A DNA stretch of 7,073 nucleotides from JBBTSB01 sp964355775. Its GTDB lineage: Bacteria; Patescibacteriota; Minisyncoccia; 2-02-FULL-40-12; IGHO2-01-FULL-4-A. The notes under the pieces were generated by a model. It saw only the letters and a program-made list of their open reading frames with translations, did no database searches and was not told the DNA's origin. The position numbers and the translations under genes are program-made. The stretch spans positions 1 to 7,073 of the forward strand of contig CAYHEP010000038.1 in assembly GCA_964355775.1 (NCBI GenBank). Reading direction: 5' to 3'. Below are positions 1-4,622 of this stretch, piece by piece. Each line of letters begins with the position of its first letter. The first letter of the stretch is position 1.

Positions 1-11
1 CATACTGCGTC

Positions 12-20
12 TGCTACAAT
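12..20 (+). promoter_or_regulatory. Extended -10 promoter of recJ-like copy A
   Basis: TG-C-TACAAT (TG at 12-13, hexamer at 15-20) stands seven bases before the ATG at 28. The same extended -10 and spacing recur at 3922-3930, and a TACAAT without TG recurs at 6947-6952, each before a copy of the same coding start. The spacing leaves almost no room for a 5' leader, so the transcript is probably leaderless. The -35 region lies outside the window. Confidence 0.6.
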
Positions 21-27
21 CATCCGA

Positions 28-87
28 ATGATTTCGGATTTGGTGCAGATGCTCCTTCACAAACGGGGGTTACGGAGACTGAGATAG
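28..87 (+). pseudogene. recJ 5'-end remnant, copy A (frameshifted)
   Basis: A 19-codon open frame starts MISDLVQMLLHKRG and stops at TAG 85-87. It matches the starts of copies at 3938 and 6960: over the first 14 codons (42 nt) it shares 38 bases with copy B and 37 with copy C. The longer copy B reads like the N-terminus of the single-strand-specific exonuclease RecJ, so this is interpreted as a broken recJ start. Compared with copy B, one A is missing after the GGGGG at 65-69. Restoring it gives a frame reading GITETEIVLFI, which still resembles the RecJ pattern, so the remnant probably once ran to about position 100 and was killed by a one-base deletion. It could instead be a short leader peptide. 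The 14 bases upstream of the -10 box are too few to interpret. Confidence 0.6.
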
Positions 88-140
88 TTCTTTTTATCCA
101 CAGAACGGCCTGGAAGATGAGCACAGCGTAGTAACTCGTG

Positions 141-172
141 TTATCATCAAGATAATTAGCAAATACGCTAAT
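141..172 (+). promoter_or_regulatory. abiE promoter with tandem inverted repeats (candidate operator)
   Basis: Two adjacent palindromes cover the region before the antitoxin gene: TTATC-N5-GATAA (141-155) and ATTAGC-N6-GCTAAT (155-172). A -35-like TTATCA (141-146), a 17-base spacer and a weak -10 TACGCT (164-169) fit inside them, so the first repeat covers the -35 and the second covers the -10. The -10 ends seven bases before the ATG at 177, the same spacing as other promoters here. AbiEi antitoxins are known to bind inverted repeats in their own promoter and repress the operon, so these are good candidates for that operator. The binding itself is inferred. Confidence 0.55.
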
Positions 173-176
173 CTAT

Positions 177-749
177 ATGGCAACAATTGCACAAAGACTG
201 GATATTCTGCACAAATCCGACAAAACGGTGTTTTCGACGACTGACCTTGCTCTTGCCTGGGGTATTGAAAACAGGAATGTATTGCGGGTAGACATTGCGC
301 GGGCAAAGGGCGCGAAATATCTCGTGGCGATTCAGAGAGGCCTGTATCACATTGCAGGCATGAAAATAGATTCACTTGAACTTGCGGGAAAGCTGAAAAA
401 GAATTCATACATAAGTTTTGAGACTGTGCTTGCGCGCGAGGGAATCATCCGTCAGTGGTACGATTCGATCTTTTCTGCATCGGATAGGAGAGTGGAGATC
501 AAAAATGAGCACGGCATATTTTCGTATCGTCGCCTGCCTGAAGACGTTTTGAACGACCGTCGTGGCATCGTGAACGCGGGAACACATTTCGTCGCCACCA
601 AAGAACGCGCCGTGTGCGACTATTTTTACTCGGTTGGGTACATGCATCTTGATGACGTGTCAGGCCTCAATCTAGACCTCGTGCGAGAATACGCTGTTAT
701 CTACCACAACAGTCGATTGTTAGCAGACGTTAAGCGGCTCACATCATGA
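177..749 (+). CDS. abiEi: AbiEi-family antitoxin / transcriptional repressor
   Basis: This 190-residue protein has the layout of the AbiEi (COG5340-like) antitoxin of type IV toxin-antitoxin systems. Residues about 1-60 form a winged-helix DNA-binding region that starts with a helix-rich stretch (IAQRLDILHK), continues with a recognition-helix-like segment around ALAWGIENRNVLR and ends in the wing-like YLVAIQRGLYHIAG. The family-typical segment 'LAGKLKKNSYISFETVLARE' follows at about 69-88. The remainder is the C-terminal antitoxin domain. In this family the protein represses its own operon and counteracts the AbiEii nucleotidyltransferase without stably binding it. Its TGA overlaps the next start as ATGA (746-749), the usual coupled arrangement. 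The ATG at 177 was chosen because it sits seven bases after a -10-like box and gives a family-typical length. No Shine-Dalgarno site is seen. Confidence 0.85.
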   Translation: MATIAQRLDILHKSDKTVFSTTDLALAWGIENRNVLRVDIARAKGAKYLVAIQRGLYHIAGMKIDSLELAGKLKKNSYISFETVLAREGIIRQWYDSIFSASDRRVEIKNEHGIFSYRRLPEDVLNDRRGIVNAGTHFVATKERAVCDYFYSVGYMHLDDVSGLNLDLVREYAVIYHNSRLLADVKRLTS

Positions 750-1456
750 GACTCGATCAGACCGAGCACCGAAGAATCATGCTCCGCATCCTGGGAGACA
801 TTTCTGCACACCCGCTTCTTTCAAACAATCTCGGCTTCAAGGGCGGTACGTGTTGTTATTTTTTGCACGGACTCGATCGTTTTTCCGTGGATCTCGACTT
901 CGATTCGCTCGATGCGCAGAAGGACGACGCAATCACCGCGCGGATGCGTGAGATTCTCGCCGTCTACGGCGAAGTGAAAGAAGACCGCCGCCTCGCGCTC
1001 AAGTATCCAGGAAGTGAACAATCGCTCATCGTCGATATCTCGACGCGGCACGACATCAACGCAAAAAATACATATGAAATCCGCGATATCGTCTCCGGCG
1101 TGCCGCTCAAAGTGTTGTGCAAAGAGGATATCTTTGCGCACAAGCTTGCCGCGCTCACCGACCGCAGCGCCGAGAAAGACGAGCGCGACAAGTTTGTCGC
1201 CAACCGTGACCTCTACGACATCCACTTTTTCTTCTCACGTATGTGGCGTTTCAACAGAGACATTATTCGTTTGCGCACTGGCATGGATGCGAAAGCGTAC
1301 CTCGAACATGCAGCCACATTTATCCAAGACCATGTAGACGACGCACATGTCCTCGAGGGACTTGGTGCGCTCCTCGATGACAAAAAGCGTGCGTGGGTAC
1401 GCGAGAATCTGAAACGGGAGGTTGTGCGCCTCATCTCGATTGAAGCAGCGGCGTAA
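746..1456 (+). CDS. abiEii: AbiEii-family nucleotidyltransferase toxin
   Basis: A 236-residue protein of the AbiEii/AbiGii (DUF1814, nucleotidyltransferase-fold) family, which acts in the cytoplasm by NTP-dependent nucleotidyl transfer. Related MenT toxins modify tRNA, but the target of this one is unknown. The expected motifs are present in order: FKGGT at 31-35; RFSVDLDFD at 45-53 carrying the metal-binding Asp pair D49/D51; VDIS at 96-99 with the third acidic residue D97; KLAAL-DR at 133-140; and RDLYDIHFF at 154-162. The catalytic core therefore looks complete and the toxin should be active. It is co-translated with the antitoxin through the ATGA overlap and has no separate ribosome-binding site. 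In other bacteria such pairs abort phage infection or stabilise mobile DNA. A short GC hairpin at its 3' end has no adjacent T-run, so read-through is possible. Confidence 0.87.
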   Translation: MRLDQTEHRRIMLRILGDISAHPLLSNNLGFKGGTCCYFLHGLDRFSVDLDFDSLDAQKDDAITARMREILAVYGEVKEDRRLALKYPGSEQSLIVDISTRHDINAKNTYEIRDIVSGVPLKVLCKEDIFAHKLAALTDRSAEKDERDKFVANRDLYDIHFFFSRMWRFNRDIIRLRTGMDAKAYLEHAATFIQDHVDDAHVLEGLGALLDDKKRAWVRENLKREVVRLISIEAAA

Positions 1457-1469
1457 GTGCCGCGCCGCG

Positions 1470-1478
1470 TGGTACAAT
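1470..1478 (+). promoter_or_regulatory. Extended -10 promoter of first secreted-protein gene
   Basis: TG-G-TACAAT (TG at 1470-1471, hexamer at 1473-1478) lies in the 29-base gap after abiEii and ends seven bases before GTG at 1486. No convincing -35 box is visible, which fits an extended -10 promoter. The spacing predicts a leaderless mRNA beginning at or next to the GTG. Confidence 0.6.
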
Positions 1479-1485
1479 TTTCAGC

Positions 1486-3918
1486 GTGACAAACTTTTTC
1501 ACAATGAAAAAGGCGGGGATGATGCTCGTAATAGTTGCTCTGTCGCTCCCTTTATTTTCTCACGCCTCCACCCTCACCAACCTCCAAACCCAACTCCAGT
1601 CCCTCCTCACGCAACTCTCGACTCTCCAAGTCTCCCGCGACGCGATGGTATCTGCGGCAGGAGCAGCGAGTAGTCAGTGCCCGAGCCTCACCCGCAATCT
1701 TTCCTTCGGTTCGCGCGGTAACGATGTCGCACAGTTGCAACAATTTCTCATCTCGCAAAACCACCTCGCCACCGGTAACAACACCGGCTATTTTGGCCGA
1801 CTTACCGAGTCGGCAGTCAAGAAATTCCAGTGCAAGGAGATGAACCTCTGCTCCGGTTCTGCGTTTTCAAACGGCTATGGTGCTGTGGGTCCGAAGACAA
1901 GGGCGGCCATTGCAGCGTCGTGCGCAACACAACAAACGACGCAGCCTCCTCCCGCCATCTCAATCCCCGATCCCTACATACCACCATCCGGATTTGCATG
2001 CACCCCGCTTTCCCCGCAGACACAAACCATTTCCTGTCCAACTGGACAAACCGGTTCTATCACCCAAACCAGAACCTCATCGTGTCCCGGGCCGACGTGG
2101 GGGGCGTGGGTGACGACCACTAATACGTGCCAAACAGCCGCTGCGATATGTCCTTCGTCAATCACAGTTTATACTGACCCCAATTCAGCGGATTATCCGC
2201 GTATGCTCGAACTCACCAACGGCCGTCTCTTTGTCGGCTTCTCCGGTACTGCAAATGGACAAGGAAATATTCTTGGGTATATCAGCAGCGACAAGGGCGC
2301 AACGTGGCAGATGCACTCGGTCGTTGCACAAAATTCAGCGAAATCATTCTTTGCCCCGTCGTTTTTGGAAACTTCGCCGGGAAATATCCTGTCGTCGTAT
2401 TATGAAAGATGTAGCAATTCCGCATGCAATATAGCGATCAAGACCGCGCTTTTTTCCGGAAATAGTTGGCAGGCACAGGGAATCGCCCAAGTCGGCGGAC
2501 TCGACTGGGGCGATGGTGTGTATGAGCCGCTCCTTTTCAAAAAAGATGCCGGCACTCTGCAACTTTACTACGCTGATGAGACGGTAACGAAAATGAGCGG
2601 TGCGGTGAAAGGCCAGAACATCATGATGGAAGAAAGGAATATCGGATCGCTTTCGGGCGATTGGACTACTACGCCGACCGTCGTGGCTAAAGGCGACACC
2701 AAGGGAACCCAGTACGGTGATAGGTATGGTGTTCCCGCCGTAACAAGGATGAGTAACGGAAATCTGATCGCGGTTTTTGAATCCACCCTTGGCGTCGCGA
2801 ACGGAGACTATGGCCTTGGGTATTCAATATCCAACAACAATGGAGCGAGCTGGACGAGTCCTGCTCCCTTGCTGAATCCACCCTCGGGGAAAAGAAATGC
2901 GGGCGGCCCCTCAATAGCTAAGCTGAACGACGGAACACTCGTCGTTACATTCTCCGATTCAGAATCAAACTCTGTCGCTCTCATAAACGCGCGGATGCGA
3001 TACATCTACAGCACCGACAACGGTACAACGTGGTATACGAACGGCGGGCTAGGATATGGGCTCTTTGATACGTACGGCTTGTATGGGTCGATCATTCAGC
3101 TTTCGGACGGCAAGATCGTCGTCGCAAAAGGCAGTCAAACTGATTGGATACCGGGCGCAGAAAACAGCATCGTCGTGAAGACGTACGCCGACAAGAGTAA
3201 ATTCTTGTCATGCACAGGCGCTCCGGGAGGATCTTCTGCGACGCTTCCTCCAATTCTTCCGCCACAATTACTTCCTCCCGTCGCTCCGTCGTCTATATCG
3301 CATTCTTGTATCGCCAGTGGTACTGCGGCCACGTTCTCTTGGCCGAGTGTCACTGGGGCGACTACATACTGGTTGTTCATAAAAAACATTGGTTCATGTC
3401 CTTCAGGTTGGACTGCGGACACAAAAGCGCCAGGCACGTGCTACAAAAGCAGTATGATAGGTACGTCCGCTACGTTCAGTGGCATCACGCCCGGTACGAA
3501 TTACGAAGGTTGGGTATTTGCGGAAAATGCAGCTGGTATTAATTGGAATTCGTATGCGACCACCGATTGGTTTTCTTGTGCTCCTCCCGTTCCACAAACT
3601 CTCCCGGTGGCTCCAGCGTCTATTTCATATTCCTGCTCGGCAGGTGGCACAAGCGTTACCTTCTCTTGGCCAAGCGCTTCAGACGCAACCGCGTATTGGC
3701 CGTTCATAAAGAAGGTCACGTCGTGTGCTTCGGGTTGGACGCCGGACACCAATGCGCCGGGTACGTGTTACAAGACAAGCATCACCAGCACATCAGCGAC
3801 TTTTAGTGGCATTACGCCGGGCACGAGTTATACAGGATGGGTCGTCGCTGAAAACGGAGCAGGGGTCAACTGGAATTCGTATCCAAATACCGGTTGGTTC
3901 TCATGTTCGGCGGGTTAA
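1486..3918 (+). CDS. Secreted PG-binding-like / sialidase-like propeller / FN3 protein, paralog 1
   Basis: An 810-residue exported multidomain protein. The order is: signal peptide 1-27, with likely cleavage after SHA; a short Leu/Gln coiled-coil segment about 29-50; PG_binding_1-like domain 65-146; Cys-rich linker 172-215; beta-propeller 222-576; Pro-rich spacer; and FN3-like modules 599-698 and 707-808. The propeller carries three Asp boxes (S-x-D/N-x-G-x-T/S-W at 267-274, 449-456, 509-516), an Arg in DYPRM (R239), and two Glu in GVYEP (E347) and FEST (E432). That pattern recalls the sialidase superfamily, perhaps GH93-like exo-arabinanases, but substrate and activity are unproven. Cysteines C222 and C576 frame the propeller and could close it by a disulfide. 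No sortase motif or C-terminal membrane helix is seen, so the protein is released or held by the PG-binding-like domain. GTG 1486 fits the -10 spacing. ATG 1504 is an alternative start that keeps the signal peptide. Confidence 0.8.
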   Translation: MTNFFTMKKAGMMLVIVALSLPLFSHASTLTNLQTQLQSLLTQLSTLQVSRDAMVSAAGAASSQCPSLTRNLSFGSRGNDVAQLQQFLISQNHLATGNNTGYFGRLTESAVKKFQCKEMNLCSGSAFSNGYGAVGPKTRAAIAASCATQQTTQPPPAISIPDPYIPPSGFACTPLSPQTQTISCPTGQTGSITQTRTSSCPGPTWGAWVTTTNTCQTAAAICPSSITVYTDPNSADYPRMLELTNGRLFVGFSGTANGQGNILGYISSDKGATWQMHSVVAQNSAKSFFAPSFLETSPGNILSSYYERCSNSACNIAIKTALFSGNSWQAQGIAQVGGLDWGDGVYEPLLFKKDAGTLQLYYADETVTKMSGAVKGQNIMMEERNIGSLSGDWTTTPTVVAKGDTKGTQYGDRYGVPAVTRMSNGNLIAVFESTLGVANGDYGLGYSISNNNGASWTSPAPLLNPPSGKRNAGGPSIAKLNDGTLVVTFSDSESNSVALINARMRYIYSTDNGTTWYTNGGLGYGLFDTYGLYGSIIQLSDGKIVVAKGSQTDWIPGAENSIVVKTYADKSKFLSCTGAPGGSSATLPPILPPQLLPPVAPSSISHSCIASGTAATFSWPSVTGATTYWLFIKNIGSCPSGWTADTKAPGTCYKSSMIGTSATFSGITPGTNYEGWVFAENAAGINWNSYATTDWFSCAPPVPQTLPVAPASISYSCSAGGTSVTFSWPSASDATAYWPFIKKVTSCASGWTPDTNAPGTCYKTSITSTSATFSGITPGTSYTGWVVAENGAGVNWNSYPNTGWFSCSAG
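3280..3909 (+). repeat. Two tandem FN3-like four-cysteine modules (paralog 1)
   Basis: Two units of about 100 residues (3280-3579 and 3604-3909) repeat the order SYSC/SHSC, FSWPS, FIK-SC, GTCYK, GITPGT-Y-GW and NWNSY-WFSC. Each has four cysteines with spacings 30, 14 and 46 residues. The same spacings occur in both modules of the second secreted protein. The regular cysteines suggest two disulfides per module and an extracytoplasmic binding or spacer role. Confidence 0.75.
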
Positions 3919-3921
3919 TAG

Positions 3922-3930
3922 TGCTACAAT
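3922..3930 (+). promoter_or_regulatory. Extended -10 promoter of recJ-like copy B
   Basis: TG-C-TACAAT (TG at 3922-3923, hexamer at 3925-3930) follows the stop of the first secreted-protein gene by three bases and ends seven bases before the ATG at 3938. Any -35 contacts would fall inside the upstream coding sequence. No terminator separates the two, so the promoter may also receive read-through. Confidence 0.6.
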
Positions 3931-3937
3931 CCCCAAA

Positions 3938-4039
3938 ATGCTTTCGGATTTGGTGCAGACGCTGCTTCACAAGCGGGGGATTAAGGAGGTGGAAGAAATT
4001 GAGAAATTCCTGAAGCCGGATTTTGCGCGGGATGTGCAT
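3938..4039 (+). pseudogene. recJ: recJ 5'-end remnant, copy B (about 34 codons)
   Basis: The frame starts MLSDLVQTLLHKRG and continues to about 34 residues (GIKEVEEIEKFL, KPDFARDVH). This is the pattern seen at the start of RecJ single-stranded-DNA-specific exonucleases: LL-KRGI, then E-EI-KFL-PD, then H-DP. RecJ is normally more than 500 residues, so this is only the extreme N-terminus and lacks all DHH catalytic motifs. After the codon for H34 the RecJ likeness stops, although the frame stays open to a TAA at 4178-4180 by running out of frame across the next gene. It is the longest of three copies in the window and the one that identifies the other two. Whether the remnant is translated, or only contributes a promoter, is unknown. 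Confidence 0.65.
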
Positions 4040-4047
4040 GTTACGAT
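4039..4047 (+). promoter_or_regulatory. Extended -10 promoter of NYN nuclease gene
   Basis: TG-T-TACGAT (TG at 4039-4040, hexamer at 4042-4047) begins right where the recJ likeness of copy B ends and finishes six bases before the ATG at 4054. There is no Shine-Dalgarno site at usable distance and no upstream in-frame start nearby, so leaderless initiation at 4054 is the simplest reading. The hexamer is one base from TACAAT. Confidence 0.45.
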
Positions 4048-4053
4048 GTTGCC

Positions 4054-4554
4054 ATGCGCAAGAAGGGAAATAACCACGCGTTCATCGACAGCCAGAACGT
4101 CAACCTCGCGATCCGCGGACTGGGGTGGAAATTGGATTGGAAGCGGTTCAGGGTATATCTTCGTGAAAAATACGCCGTAACCAAGGCGTTCTTGTTTATC
4201 GGCTACATCGAAGGCAATAACGATCTGTATGTTGCGCTGCAGGATGCCGGATTCATCTGTATTTTCAAGCCGACGCTCGAATACAAGGATGGAACAACCA
4301 AGGGCAACGTCGATGCCGAACTTGTCTTGCATGCGATGATTGAATTGCAAAACTACGAGAAGGCTGTTCTGGTGACAGGCGACGGTGATTTTTACTGCCT
4401 CGTCAAATATTGGATAGAGAATGAGAAGCTTGAGAGGGTACTTATCCCAAACTACTTTCGTTTTTCTGCACTTCTCAAACGATTTGGTAAGAAGCGCCTC
4501 GATTTTATGAATGACCTCAAAGGGTTGCTGGCTTACAAAAAAAGGACCCCGTAG
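4054..4554 (+). CDS. NYN/LabA-type PIN-like ribonuclease
   Basis: A 166-residue cytoplasmic protein with no signal peptide or membrane segment. It matches the NYN domain (LabA/DUF88 family, PIN-like nuclease fold), whose members are metal-dependent RNases in RNA turnover or defence. The motifs are in order: AFIDSQNVN at 9-17 with D12 and N15; FIGYIEGNNDLYVALQDAGF at 48-67; KGNVDAELVLHAM at 83-95 with D87; and VLVTGDGDFYCLV at 105-117 with D110 and D112. The acidic residues expected at a PIN-like metal site are therefore present. The C-terminal 45 residues are basic (RFGKKR, YKKR) and could help bind RNA. The gene sits directly behind recJ copy B and ends inside an intrinsic terminator, so it is probably a single-gene transcript. 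The RNA target is unknown, and a solitary toxin or defence nuclease is one possibility. Confidence 0.82.
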   Translation: MRKKGNNHAFIDSQNVNLAIRGLGWKLDWKRFRVYLREKYAVTKAFLFIGYIEGNNDLYVALQDAGFICIFKPTLEYKDGTTKGNVDAELVLHAMIELQNYEKAVLVTGDGDFYCLVKYWIENEKLERVLIPNYFRFSALLKRFGKKRLDFMNDLKGLLAYKKRTP

Positions 4555-4579
4555 GGACGGAACCCTACGAGGGACTTTT
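4544..4579 (+). terminator. Intrinsic terminator of NYN gene
   Basis: A ten-pair stem joins CCCCGTAGGG (4547-4556) to CCCTACG-A-GGG (4563-4573) with one bulged A at 4570 and a six-base loop (4557-4562). ACTTTT follows. The gene's TAG (4552-4554) lies inside the stem. A run of seven A just before the stem (4537-4543) would serve as a T-run on the other strand, so the site could work in both directions. It is the only good terminator in the window. Confidence 0.75.
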
Positions 4580-4606
4580 CGTGGTGATACGGCCATGATA
4601 TCGAGT

Positions 4607-4612
4607 TATAAT
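4607..4612 (+). promoter_or_regulatory. -10 box of second secreted-protein gene; decides its start
   Basis: A perfect TATAAT lies 28 bases after the terminator T-run. Its last two bases are the A and T of an ATG at 4611. A start codon inside the -10 box cannot be in an mRNA made from this promoter, which would begin near 4619-4620. The next in-frame starts, ATG 4623 and ATG 4632, are therefore preferred. No clear -35 box or TG extension is seen. Confidence 0.6.
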
Positions 4613-4622
4613 GAAAAGTGCA

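Larger units (their letters stand above)
70..3979 (+). mobile_element. Candidate cargo unit 1 between recJ-like copies A and B
   Basis: This stretch lies between equivalent points (end of codon 14) of recJ copies A and B and holds abiEi, abiEii and the first secreted protein. In the model where units insert within the recJ start and bring a replacement promoter and start at their right end, this would be one such unit. No recombinase gene or terminal inverted repeat is seen, and tandem duplication is an alternative. Confidence 0.3.

Noticed and set aside
1..31. End of an upstream gene (frame 2 reading to TGA 29-31)
   Set aside because: Fewer than ten codons are visible, so a real gene end cannot be told from chance.
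1448..1468. GC-rich hairpin (GCGGC-N6-GCCGC, or GCGGCG/CGCCGC) at the end of abiEii as a terminator
   Set aside because: Only five or six pairs, no T-run directly after it, and it runs into the next promoter. It may slow transcription but is not a supportable intrinsic terminator.
3983..3991. AAGGAGGTG, a perfect Shine-Dalgarno-like string
   Set aside because: It encodes Lys-Glu-Val within the recJ-like frame of copy B, and no ATG, GTG or TTG follows at 5-10 bases in a useful frame. The lineage here seems to use leaderless starts.
4040..4180. Continuation of the recJ copy B frame to TAA at 4178-4180 as a real gene
   Set aside because: After residue 34 the translation is Arg/Thr/Ser-rich and has no RecJ likeness, and it overlaps the NYN gene in another frame. 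It is read-through of an open frame.
3967..4596. 209-codon open frame on the minus strand opposite the NYN gene
   Set aside because: It mirrors a gene with clear NYN motifs, its translation shows no recognisable domain, and no promoter-like box precedes it.
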